A stretch of DNA of 64,000 nucleotides from Thermoanaerobaculia bacterium. Its GTDB lineage: Bacteria > Acidobacteriota > Thermoanaerobaculia > Multivoradales > J023. The notes under the pieces were generated by a model, which saw only the letters and a list, made by a program, of their open reading frames with translations, did no database searches and was not told where the DNA came from. Numbering within the stretch: the first letter of the stretch is position 1; every line of letters starts with the position of its first letter. A program made the position numbers and the translations under genes. Positions 1 to 8,844 of the stretch are shown here, piece after piece. Where the stretch lies: positions 465,313 through 529,312 of the forward strand of contig JAUIJL010000005.1 of assembly GCA_030431255.1 (NCBI GenBank), in the 5' to 3' direction.

Positions 1-572
1 CAGACTCGACCTTCCGCTATCTCCTACCGTCTGGCCCTGCGGACGGGGGCCCTCTGCCCGTGGATTCGGACCTCAGCGTGCTCGCGGACGGTAGCGTGAT
101 CTTCCGGCTCTTCGTGGACAACCGGGACACCACCGCGAACATCAAATCCGTCGGCCTCGGCGGGGCAGCTACCCAGGAATGTCAATTCATGGAATATGCG
201 GATCGAGAGCACGACGAGGTCACAGTGACCTTCGAGGCCGATCACCATCCCGGCCCGCCGAGGGATTTCGTCCATAGCTACGGGCTGTCGATTCGCCGAG
301 GAGTGTCCGGCATCGGCGTCGGCTCGGCCAACCAAACCTTTGCCGCTCCCGGCGAGTCGAAGACGCCTCCCTACGACCCACCGGGAGAGATCGCCAAGAC
401 CTTCAAGGTCGACGACCTGCTCCGGGCAACCGGCGGCAAGGGACCATTCAACCGATGCAGCTTCGCGGTGCATCTGCACACCTACCCCCGAGCCCGTGAC
501 GGCTACGGACGGATTCGAGCCTACGAATCGAGCGATACCAGCACTTTCGCGCTCGTGGAAGGCGAGTCCTAA
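1..572 (+). CDS. C-terminal part of an unrecognised protein (5' end outside window)
   Basis: The frame is open from the first bases of the window to a TAA at 570-572, so this is the 3' part of a longer gene. A GTG at 60 could serve as a start, but no ribosome binding site supports it and the frame continues upstream. About 190 residues are visible. They contain two cysteines (ATQECQF and NRCSF), several short beta-strand-like stretches and many charged residues. No family was recognised. A 13-bp hairpin follows the stop directly. The next gene, on the same strand, starts 166 bp later with its own ribosome binding site, so the two are probably separate transcription units. Confidence 0.6.
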   Translation, partial: DSTFRYLLPSGPADGGPLPVDSDLSVLADGSVIFRLFVDNRDTTANIKSVGLGGAATQECQFMEYADREHDEVTVTFEADHHPGPPRDFVHSYGLSIRRGVSGIGVGSANQTFAAPGESKTPPYDPPGEIAKTFKVDDLLRATGGKGPFNRCSFAVHLHTYPRARDGYGRIRAYESSDTSTFALVEGES

Positions 573-585
573 CTAACCTCAAACA

Positions 586-617
586 CCGAGGCCGGTCGCA
601 ATCACGACCGGCCTCGG
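586..617 (+). terminator. Hairpin terminator after the first gene
   Basis: A perfect 13-bp stem (586-598 with 605-617, arm CCGAGGCCGGTCG) closes a 6-nt loop 13 bp after the stop. There is no T-run on the + strand. The GGCCGGTCG core recurs in the hairpins at 1565 and 55186. Confidence 0.6.
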
Positions 618-738
618 ATCACATCCCAGTCCCTCGCGCTTCTTTGAACGGTGGCCCTGGACAAGAAAAGCCGGCACATTCATCGTCCGTTTCGCGCCCT
701 ACAGGCCGAACCATTCAGCAATCCCCAGGAGACGGACA

Positions 739-1557
739 TTGAAAACAAATAATTCACGGATCACGGGCCTCGTCGTTAAGGCGAGCTTCCTATTGTGTTT
801 TGCCCTGCCGCTTGCGGCTGCCGAAGACTCTGAATATCTCGAATTCTTTCAACGTTACGACGCTCTCTACCAGAGCTTTGATCCAGAGGTGATCGACCTC
901 TACTCCGACCAAGTCGTGGTTTCGGCCGTCCAAATCTTACCCGATGGTGGACAGCGCACCCTTCAGCTCAAAGGCGAGCAGTGGAAAGAGATGCTTCGAG
1001 ACTCCCTGGGTTTGGCGAAGAAACGTGGAGATCGAAGCGAATACACCAACATCGCCGTCGAGCACTTGGAGGACGGCGCGCGGATCACCGCCGACCGCTA
1101 CTCCACGGTGAAGTGCTTCCAAGACGACGGCTTTCATCTACGGGTCAGAAAAGAAGCGGACGGTCAGCTTCGAATCGTTGAGGCGGCCATGCAGTCGCCC
1201 ATGCAAACCAGATGCGAGGGATCCGAGAACGACGTAGAGCTGGTGCTGCAGGGGGCGGTCGATATGCTGAGCAAACAGCTGCCGATCATGGTGGATCAGG
1301 ACACCCAATTGAAAAGAGTCTCGTCCGACGGCAAGGTGCTGACCCTGCACTACGTTTTGGTCAACATCACAGTGGAAGAGCTGGACCTAGAAGCCTATGC
1401 CGAAGCCATGCGCCCAGCCCTCTTGCAGAATTCCTGCACCGTACCCAGCTTTAAGGGATTGATCGACCAAGGGGGTCGGCTCGCCTACTCCTACCGGGAC
1501 CGAGACGGGCGGGAGATCTACAACCTGCAGCTCGGCGCCGAGGATTGCTCAGGTTAG
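739..1557 (+). CDS. Exported protein of unknown function, NTF2-like N-terminal half
   Basis: The start is TTG at 739, preceded by AGGAGA at a 6-7 nt spacing; no better ATG is available. The 272-residue product has a signal peptide (hydrophobic segment about residues 11-27, ending LPLAAAED). Residues about 30-155 look like a small alpha+beta NTF2/SnoaL-type fold by length and pattern. The C-terminal third (about 175-272) carries a conserved-looking pattern, LTLHYVLVN followed by a Cys, then GGRLAYSYRDRDG near the end. I have seen that pattern in small periplasmic proteins of unknown function. Four cysteines in the mature part may form disulfides. The gene stands alone between two hairpins and converges on the Rhs gene. 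The function is unknown and the fold call is tentative. Confidence 0.7.
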   Translation: MKTNNSRITGLVVKASFLLCFALPLAAAEDSEYLEFFQRYDALYQSFDPEVIDLYSDQVVVSAVQILPDGGQRTLQLKGEQWKEMLRDSLGLAKKRGDRSEYTNIAVEHLEDGARITADRYSTVKCFQDDGFHLRVRKEADGQLRIVEAAMQSPMQTRCEGSENDVELVLQGAVDMLSKQLPIMVDQDTQLKRVSSDGKVLTLHYVLVNITVEELDLEAYAEAMRPALLQNSCTVPSFKGLIDQGGRLAYSYRDRDGREIYNLQLGAEDCSG

Positions 1558-1564
1558 GAAAAAA

Positions 1565-1593
1565 GAGGCCGGTCGTGAATGACGACCGGCCTC
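1565..1593. terminator. Bidirectional hairpin terminator between convergent genes
   Basis: A perfect 12-bp stem (1565-1576 with 1582-1593, arm GAGGCCGGTCGT) has a 5-nt loop. It is flanked by AAAA on the left and TAAATTT on the right, so it can act on either strand. It lies between the stop at 1557 (+) and the stop at 1627 (-). Confidence 0.8.
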
Positions 1594-1626
1594 TAAATTT
1601 CCATCAACTGATTGCAATGTCTCGTA

Positions 1627-4600
1627 TCAACCTCCACCCGGGGAAGGAGTTCCCGTGGGCGTCGGCGTGGGTGCTGCGGGTGGGGTGGGAGCCGGTACGG
1701 GTGCCGGTCCCGGCGGTGGGGGTGCCGCCGTCGGTCCTTGGAACCAGCCCATGGTGTCGTTGATAGCACCGCGGATTTCCGAGTTGGTGAAATACCCGAC
1801 GGTCATGGCGAAGAGCTGCCCGGCCGCCACGCTGGGATCACCCAGCGGAGATCCCGGAATCATCGACATTGCTCCACCGGTTTCCTTGGTGATCGTGATG
1901 GCGGTCGACGCACCTCCGGTCGGCGCGTAGAGAGCCGTCGCCAAAGCGTCGGTGCCTTTGTCGAAACCGATCTCACCCACCAAGGCCAACGATTCCAAAT
2001 AAGCTTGCGAGCCGCTCATCTCTCCAGCATCCCAATAGACCAGGATGCTGACCCCTTGGCCGGTCCAATTGACGAAGTCAATGCCGTCGCCAACCCAACC
2101 GGGAATGAATTCCGCGTCGGCATTGCCCATCATCGCCCCTCTGAAACTGAGCCAATCGCCGTCCAGGGTTTGGTCAATGGCCGACAACAGCGGCCACGCC
2201 GCACCGGTAACCCCTTCGGTAGCATCCAGGAGATTCCAACCCGCCGGAATCCACCAAGGGATATTCGGTCCTTCCGGCGGAGGTGGCTCACAGCTGTTGC
2301 CGTCGAAACCCGTCGGATCCACGTAACGCAAGGGGTTGTTGGTGACGTAGGCGTAACGGTTGAGCTTCTGCGGATTGCTGAGATCCGGCAGGGTCGGATC
2401 CGGCGACAACCACTGTCGATAGTGGGGGTCGTAGAACCGAATGCCCATCTCGTGCACCCCGGCCATGCCGTCGTGGGCGACCTCGCCGGCGAAGCTACGG
2501 TCGTGCTGATCGGTGCCGGACGTCCAACGCTCGGCGCCGAAGGGACGGACGCGCTTACGCTCGACCACCGTTCCCGAGCCGTTGGTGATCAAGGTGGTGG
2601 TGCCCACGTGGTCGTTGTGCAAATAGCGGGTTTGGGTGGAGCCCGCCGCCAGCTCCGTGAACATCACCACCCGATCGCCCGCGAAGGTGTAGTAGCTACG
2701 GGTTTGGATGTCGTTCCCGCTCTTGGCGTGGCCGAGGGGCCCGGAGCCGCCGAAATCGATCTCATCGGCTCCGAAGTCTGCGGCCGTGTAGAGCTGCTCG
2801 TCGCCGGAGGGATAGTCGAAGAACGGGCAGATGACATCCGGGCAAATCGGCCCGGAGGCCTTGGTCAGGAACGTGGTGCCACCGGGGCAGCACGGATCTG
2901 ATCCACCGCCGCCACCGCCGCCACCACCTCCGCCTCCGCCGCCACCGCCACCGCTGGACGGGGTGACCGTGACCTCGAAGTAATCGCCGATGTAGTAGGT
3001 GGTGGCGTCGCCGTCGACTTTTTTCACCAGGGCGCCGTCGATATCGCGGATGAAGCTCAGGGACGAGCCGTTGCCGCTGGTGCCGGTCATCCAACCCTCT
3101 TGGTTCCAAGCATAGGTGTAGTCGGTGGAGCCTACCCGACGGGTGGTCATGCGGCCGGCTCCGTCATACCACATCTTGGTCACACCGTTGACCTTGGTCT
3201 TCGCGTGGGGTCGCGAGCCGTAACCGTAGGTGGTGGTCACCCCGCTGTCCTTGACGCTGGTGAGATTTCCGAGGGCATCGTAGTAGTAGTAGAGGTTGTA
3301 GCTACCGTCCGCATCGTATTGGGTATAAGCCCGGGTCAAGCGATCGAGAAAATCGTATTGGAAATTCTGATCTTGGTAGGTGTCGTTGCTGCTCGAGGTC
3401 AAACCCCGGCGATCCCGGATCTTAGTGACATTGCCGGCGTCGTCCCAGGTGTACTCAAAGTACTCGTCGCGACCCCAGGAGCTGTCCGTGCCCACCCGCA
3501 TGCGGTATAGGCGATAGTTGTCGCTCTGACCGTTATAGGTCCAGCGGGTCCTGAGGCCATTGCCCCAATTCACCTGGGTGCGCTGGCCCAAGCTGTTGTA
3601 CGACGCGCTGCTGACGTAGGACGTGCCGTTCACCGAAAGGGTGGTGGGCGCGCCGTGGTAAGCGTGGAAACCCGAGGTCGCGACCCGGCCGTTGGCATAG
3701 GTCATGGCGTACGGGCGGTCCATTTCGTCGTAGCTCCACGAGCTGACGTAGGTCTGGGGAGCGCCGGTGATCGCCACCGACTCCGAGGTCAGCCGACCGC
3801 GGGCGTCGTAGGCATAAGTGCGGGTCACGTCGTTGTTCTCCGCCTTCCACAAACGACCCTGGCCGTTGGTGCCGGCGTCGTAGGTATAACGCATGGCCGC
3901 GGTCGGAATGGTCGAGGGACATTCGGACGAGCGCAGCTGCTTGGCGATCGCTCGATCCAGGTTGTCGTACCAATAACAGGTCCGGCCACCCGCCTGGTTT
4001 TGGGTCTCCAACAAGTTGCCGCGCGGGTCGTATTCGTAGGTGGTGGTGCCCCGATCGGGGTCGACCTCCTGCAGCTTGCGACCCAGCTCGTCGTAGTTGA
4101 ACGTGGTCGTGTGGCCGGCGTGATCCTCGATCGTCTTCAGGCGCCCGAGGGTGTCGAAGGTGCGATCGGTGTAGTACATCACGCCGTTGGTCTCGTTGCG
4201 CTCGTAGGTTTGGTAATTGTTGCCGCGAGTGTTCACCCGGTGGTGCACCTTGCGCTTGTCGGTCGGATCGATCACCGCCACGTCGCCCCACGGACCCCAA
4301 TAAATGGAATGCTCTTCGGTGCCGTCCGGACGGATGTTCAATTGGATCCGATTGAGCACATCGTAGGTCTTGTGGGTCGCCGGCAGGCTCGCGTTGTTGT
4401 ATTCCGCGGAGTTGAATAGGTTGTCGCTCCAGGAAACCACCCTCGGCACCGTGGTGCTCGCCACCCGGCCGTAGGCGTCGTAGCGCGTGTTGACGATCTG
4501 CTTGTTGCTCGACGACCACTTGCGCTGGGTTTGGATCACGCGCCCCAAGCCGTCGTAGAAAGTCCAACTGTGCAGGAAGTGGGATCCGGACCCCGTGTCG

Positions 4601-7600
4601 TCCCGCACGCTGTCCTTGCGCATGCGTTTGACGTCGTCGTAGACCACCTTCTGATTGGCCTTGGAGGCATCCCACCAGGTGGAGGTGCTGCCGTTCCAGG
4701 TGTAAAGCAGCCGGCCGAAGGCGTCGTAATGGTTGGCCGCCCGCCAATCGTAGTTGGAATAATCCCGCACCGCCTGTACTTGGCCCGGCAGACCGCCTCC
4801 TTGGGTCGACGACACGCCGTTGACGTTGTAGTAGTGGGTGTCCGTGCGATGCCCGAGGGCGTTGGTCGTACGGATCGGGAAGATGTGATAGCTGGAGTCG
4901 AAGACCACGTTGGTATTGCGGGCGTTGGCCGAAGCGTAGGCCGACGCCGTGCCGTAGGAGCCGAAGGTGCGGGTTTGGGTTCGATTGCCGTAGGCGTCGT
5001 AAAAGAAGCGGGTGTCCACCACCTGCTCCGAGCCGCCGTTCCAGCGATACTCCCGCAAGCCGTATTGCAGACCCGATTCGTCCACCGTGTAGTAGAGCGG
5101 TGTGGATCCTGGCTCCCAGATATTGACGGTTTTTTTGACGTAGTTACCGTTGAACAAATCACCGCTGAAGACCGCGTCCATACGTTTCTTGTTGACGATC
5201 CAAGCGCTGGTGTTGACCGCGTACGGCGACCAAGTGGAGCGATAAGGGGCGCCGGCCGACACGGAGTCGTATTCCCGGGTGGCGACCACATTGCCGTATT
5301 GGGCGCCACCTTGATCCGCTGGATTGTAGGCGTAGGTGACCTTCTTGCTGTGCTGCGTGCCCCCCTCGTCCCACATCCAATCCTTGACCGCGTCCAAACG
5401 GTGGAACCAGCCCGCGTTGGTGCTCGAGCCCGGACGGAAGCGCTCTTCCAGACCCCAAACCCATTCGGTTTTGGTTCGGTCCGTGCCGTTCAGATGCTCG
5501 ATCAAATGCCATTGACGCTTGCCGTTCAGGGGATGCTCGTCGTCTTCGTTGACCACGTGGAATTTGGTCGCTTCCCGACGATTTCCGTAGTTTTCATTGA
5601 CCTGCTCGAAACCGATCAGGCGTTTGGTGCCGTCGTCGTCGGTTTTCACCTTCTCGCCGAAGTAGGCGTAGGTCACGGTTTGGGTCGGCCCTTCGCCCGG
5701 ATCCAACACCTTCGATTGCACCCGTTGCTTGCGATATTCCGTATTGTTGTGATCTTGGTAATTCCAGGTCACCGTGGCCCCTTGGTGCTGCACCGAGGTG
5801 AGGAAATAGCGGGTGCGGGAAGCGCCGTTTTTCATCACCGTGCGGGTGGCGTAGGTCATTTCCACGGTCGGCAGCTGTTGCCCACCGGCGACGCCGCCCT
5901 TGCCGTATTGCCGGATCCGTCGCAATCGATAGGATTTTTTATCCTCGCTGGTGTCGACGTTGTATTCGAAACGATATTCGCGCATCAAGACCGAGCTGCC
6001 GGACACCGGATGGAACCATACCTTGATGCCGTCGAGCTTCACCGCGCTTTGGGCGATAGCGTAGTCTTCCATGGTGTCGAAGCTTTTGGTGGATTGCACG
6101 AATTCCACCTCCCACTCCGCGTGGTTGTCCCCCGCCGACGGATTGGTGCTGTATTTGATCCGGTGGGGATAGGTTTCTTTCCAACCGTATTCGGGCAAAC
6201 CCCAGCAGTTGTGATGCCATTTGTCGGCGCTATAACTTTTATAATCGATTTTGATGGTATTACCCATCGTATCCTCGACCTTCTCGAGACCCCAACCGCG
6301 ATACCAGGCCTCTTTATGATCCGGGCCCTGGCCTTCTTTATATTTCAAATGGAAGGTGCGGCTGCTGGTGCCGGGATTGCCCCATTGGTCGGACCAGCCG
6401 TTCCAGGGCAGGGCGTTGAAGGAATCCACGCCGAAGTCGTAACGCACGCCGCTGCGATTCCAGATCTGGATTTTGGAATCGTCGCGGATCCAACCCAAGA
6501 CGTTGGGGTACGGCGGACCGCCACAGCCGCCGGAATCGCAGGTGCAAACGTTGCGTTTCCAGGTGCGGCTGGTTTTTTCGATCTTCCAGAATCGCGCTTG
6601 CTCGGTATTGAATTTCTGCAGGCTTTGGCCGTCGCAGGTCCAATTGCCTTGATTGGAGCAGCTCTGGCTCGACGCCTCACGGTATTTGAGGGTGGCGGAT
6701 TCGCCGCCCATGGTCACCCGATGATCGCCGCTGACCCCGCCGGTCAGCTCCACGCGACCGGCATCTAGGCTCCAACCGAGTCCCACCCAGCCGCCGTCGC
6801 TGTTGCCGTCGGTATTCTTGGCCGACGCCAAATCACTGTTGTAGGAAAGGTTGATGGGCAGGGACAACCCGCCCGGGCCGGACGGCACGTCGATGGCGAA
6901 GCTGTAGGAGGAGGCGCCGGTGAAAAGCGCCACCTGACCGGACTCCACCGTCGGCTGGAAGAAGACCTCGGGGGCGTCGTTCTTGGTCGGCAGGCCCCGA
7001 TCCTTTTGCTCCGAATCTTTTGAGTCCTCAGCCCCTTCGTCTTCCGCGCGGACCCTTTCCGGCTCGATCCGGGCGGGATCGTCGAGCAGAATTCCGCCGC
7101 TCACCACGATCGAGAACCGCTGCGGTCCCTCGCCCCCGGAGTGGGTAACAAAGACGACGGTTTCCTGGGCATCGAGCAAATCCTGGGGCAGACCGCTACC
7201 CGTGACGTCGAGCTGCTCCAAATTGCCGTAGAGGTCGGCGGCGCGACGCGCCGGCAGATCCGGAGCCGCGGGATCGAGGACCCAGGGGAAAATTGTGTTC
7301 TCGCCCTGAATTGCCGAAAGATCGAGCTGGTTGCGAAGGGAGCCGTCGCGGCGCCCCGGATCGTTCCAGGCCAGCGTCGCGCGCAGCGATCGACCCTCGG
7401 TGGCGAAGCGCAGTCGAATCCGCTCACCGGGTTGGATCAGCCACTCGCCGACCAAGGCGTCGCCGTGGATCGCCGACTCCAAGGTCTCCACTGCCCTGCC
7501 CATGTCCAGACGGCCCCATCCGTAGGCGTCGGGACCGGGCTCACCGACCTCCGCGGAGGCATGGACCAGGATCGCCCGGTGGGTGGCGGCGTCGAGACGG

Positions 7601-8592
7601 GAAAGCCCCATCGCCCGCTCCACGGCCATCAAATGGCCGGCGGCTGCGGTGGCACCTTGGGCCGCGGTCAAACCGCTGGATAGGGCGCCCAAATTCTCGA
7701 CTTCGAAGGCCGGAAGGCCGACGAAGAGATCCGGCCGCAACCGACCGTCTTTGGCAGGACCGAACGACGCGCCGTCGGCGGTGACCACCAAAGCATTGCG
7801 GCTCAAGGCCAAGCCGTCGACCCCTTGGGCATGGCGATCACCGGCCGGCACCACCAAGAGCACGCGACCGTCGGCCAGAAGCTGGTCCACGGCGCGCACC
7901 CAGGGACCGGCCACGCCCTCACGGCCGCGCAAGACCTCCGTCGCCACCGGAGCTTCACGCAGCAGGCCGCGATCGGCCACCGAGCCGGCCCACAACGCCA
8001 GACGGGGATCGTCGATCTGCGCGTCCAAGGCGGTCGTCACCGACTCCAAATCCAGGAGGTGAAAGGACGCCTGGGGCAGCTGCCGTTGCAGGTCTTCCAT
8101 CACGAATCGCGCGCTGCTGGACTCGCCGAACGCGGTCCGGTCGTTCCAGCGCTGCTCGGAGCCGGGTCCGTCCGCGTCGAGACCGCCCGTGTCGAGACCA
8201 TCAGGGGAGCCGTCCACATAAACTGCTACATCCTGAGCGACGGTCAAACCGAAGTGGTCGCGGATGTCTTGCAACACCTCCTCCATGGACCGTCCGTCCG
8301 CGTCCAACACCGGCAACCCCGTGGGGGCGGGTGTGGCGGCGTAGATCGGTCGCTTGCCGTCCATGGCGACCCGTCGCAAATAGGGCACCTCAATGGTGTC
8401 GGGCAGGTCGGCTGGGGTGTCTTCCGCAATGTCCACGGAAAGCTTCGCCGACGGCTCCTCCTGGAGAGGTCGAGACTTCTGTTGGGGCGACAGGTGCACC
8501 TGCGCCCACGAAGGCAAAGCGATGGCGGACACCGCCAAAGCTACGCCGAGCCGACGGACGGCTCTGTCTATGCGGTTCATGGGAATAGTCAT
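1627..8592 (-). CDS. Giant secreted Rhs/YD-repeat (SpvB-type) protein with a subtilase-like N-terminal region
   Basis: The start is ATG at 8590-8592, behind AGGAGA at a 9-nt spacing and followed by a signal peptide ending in PSWAQ. An upstream extension of the frame lacks these features. The product has about 2,321 residues. Residues about 60-510 resemble a peptidase S8 domain plus the beta-sandwich that often follows it (YGWGRLDMGRA, then LRATLAWNDP and NQLDL). The motifs expected to hold the Asp, His and Ser of the triad are not recognisable. From about 545 comes an SpvB/TcdB-like region (GGWVGLGWSLD), then many YD repeats (YDAYGNR, YDAFGRLLY, YDPRGNLLE). A 17-Gly tract lies near 1880-1895. 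The Rhs-core junction (FYDPHYRQWLSPDP, then NRYAYVTNNPLRYVDPTG) ends near 2094. The last ~227 residues are an unrecognised tip ending in a Pro/Thr-rich tail. The family includes polymorphic toxins and surface polymers. No immunity gene is adjacent. Confidence 0.9.
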   Translation of the reverse strand: MTIPMNRIDRAVRRLGVALAVSAIALPSWAQVHLSPQQKSRPLQEEPSAKLSVDIAEDTPADLPDTIEVPYLRRVAMDGKRPIYAATPAPTGLPVLDADGRSMEEVLQDIRDHFGLTVAQDVAVYVDGSPDGLDTGGLDADGPGSEQRWNDRTAFGESSSARFVMEDLQRQLPQASFHLLDLESVTTALDAQIDDPRLALWAGSVADRGLLREAPVATEVLRGREGVAGPWVRAVDQLLADGRVLLVVPAGDRHAQGVDGLALSRNALVVTADGASFGPAKDGRLRPDLFVGLPAFEVENLGALSSGLTAAQGATAAAGHLMAVERAMGLSRLDAATHRAILVHASAEVGEPGPDAYGWGRLDMGRAVETLESAIHGDALVGEWLIQPGERIRLRFATEGRSLRATLAWNDPGRRDGSLRNQLDLSAIQGENTIFPWVLDPAAPDLPARRAADLYGNLEQLDVTGSGLPQDLLDAQETVVFVTHSGGEGPQRFSIVVSGGILLDDPARIEPERVRAEDEGAEDSKDSEQKDRGLPTKNDAPEVFFQPTVESGQVALFTGASSYSFAIDVPSGPGGLSLPINLSYNSDLASAKNTDGNSDGGWVGLGWSLDAGRVELTGGVSGDHRVTMGGESATLKYREASSQSCSNQGNWTCDGQSLQKFNTEQARFWKIEKTSRTWKRNVCTCDSGGCGGPPYPNVLGWIRDDSKIQIWNRSGVRYDFGVDSFNALPWNGWSDQWGNPGTSSRTFHLKYKEGQGPDHKEAWYRGWGLEKVEDTMGNTIKIDYKSYSADKWHHNCWGLPEYGWKETYPHRIKYSTNPSAGDNHAEWEVEFVQSTKSFDTMEDYAIAQSAVKLDGIKVWFHPVSGSSVLMREYRFEYNVDTSEDKKSYRLRRIRQYGKGGVAGGQQLPTVEMTYATRTVMKNGASRTRYFLTSVQHQGATVTWNYQDHNNTEYRKQRVQSKVLDPGEGPTQTVTYAYFGEKVKTDDDGTKRLIGFEQVNENYGNRREATKFHVVNEDDEHPLNGKRQWHLIEHLNGTDRTKTEWVWGLEERFRPGSSTNAGWFHRLDAVKDWMWDEGGTQHSKKVTYAYNPADQGGAQYGNVVATREYDSVSAGAPYRSTWSPYAVNTSAWIVNKKRMDAVFSGDLFNGNYVKKTVNIWEPGSTPLYYTVDESGLQYGLREYRWNGGSEQVVDTRFFYDAYGNRTQTRTFGSYGTASAYASANARNTNVVFDSSYHIFPIRTTNALGHRTDTHYYNVNGVSSTQGGGLPGQVQAVRDYSNYDWRAANHYDAFGRLLYTWNGSTSTWWDASKANQKVVYDDVKRMRKDSVRDDTGSGSHFLHSWTFYDGLGRVIQTQRKWSSSNKQIVNTRYDAYGRVASTTVPRVVSWSDNLFNSAEYNNASLPATHKTYDVLNRIQLNIRPDGTEEHSIYWGPWGDVAVIDPTDKRKVHHRVNTRGNNYQTYERNETNGVMYYTDRTFDTLGRLKTIEDHAGHTTTFNYDELGRKLQEVDPDRGTTTYEYDPRGNLLETQNQAGGRTCYWYDNLDRAIAKQLRSSECPSTIPTAAMRYTYDAGTNGQGRLWKAENNDVTRTYAYDARGRLTSESVAITGAPQTYVSSWSYDEMDRPYAMTYANGRVATSGFHAYHGAPTTLSVNGTSYVSSASYNSLGQRTQVNWGNGLRTRWTYNGQSDNYRLYRMRVGTDSSWGRDEYFEYTWDDAGNVTKIRDRRGLTSSSNDTYQDQNFQYDFLDRLTRAYTQYDADGSYNLYYYYDALGNLTSVKDSGVTTTYGYGSRPHAKTKVNGVTKMWYDGAGRMTTRRVGSTDYTYAWNQEGWMTGTSGNGSSLSFIRDIDGALVKKVDGDATTYYIGDYFEVTVTPSSGGGGGGGGGGGGGGGGGSDPCCPGGTTFLTKASGPICPDVICPFFDYPSGDEQLYTAADFGADEIDFGGSGPLGHAKSGNDIQTRSYYTFAGDRVVMFTELAAGSTQTRYLHNDHVGTTTLITNGSGTVVERKRVRPFGAERWTSGTDQHDRSFAGEVAHDGMAGVHEMGIRFYDPHYRQWLSPDPTLPDLSNPQKLNRYAYVTNNPLRYVDPTGFDGNSCEPPPPEGPNIPWWIPAGWNLLDATEGVTGAAWPLLSAIDQTLDGDWLSFRGAMMGNADAEFIPGWVGDGIDFVNWTGQGVSILVYWDAGEMSGSQAYLESLALVGEIGFDKGTDALATALYAPTGGASTAITITKETGGAMSMIPGSPLGDPSVAAGQLFAMTVGYFTNSEIRGAINDTMGWFQGPTAAPPPPGPAPVPAPTPPAAPTPTPTGTPSPGGG
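2899..2952 (-). repeat. Trinucleotide (GGN) tract encoding 17 glycines
   Basis: Seventeen consecutive Gly codons mixing GGC, GGT and GGA lie inside the Rhs-family gene. They separate the YD-repeat region from a Cys-containing segment before the Rhs core. Tracts like this can change length in frame. Confidence 0.85.
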
Positions 8593-8844
8593 CTTGAGCG
8601 TTCTCCTAAAAAGTTCCGAGATGGGGTTCTCTTTGACGGGGGAGTCTTGAGCCGTTCCTTTTTCCCTATGCCGGTCACGAAAAAATGCCCGACACCCCGC
8701 AATCCGCGCTCCGATTGGGCGGGCCAGGCCGCGGGGACGACTGGGCGCAGGCTTCGTTCGGATGTTTTTCCCGGTGCTACTATCGACCACCGGTGCTCCC
8801 GACCTCCCGATCTCTCGATGCTCCCGACCCTAAAGTGAGGTTCT

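Noticed and set aside
4531-6768. A 745-codon open frame antisense to the Rhs gene
   Set aside because: The minus-strand frame has consistent YD repeats across the region; the antisense translation has no recognisable feature.
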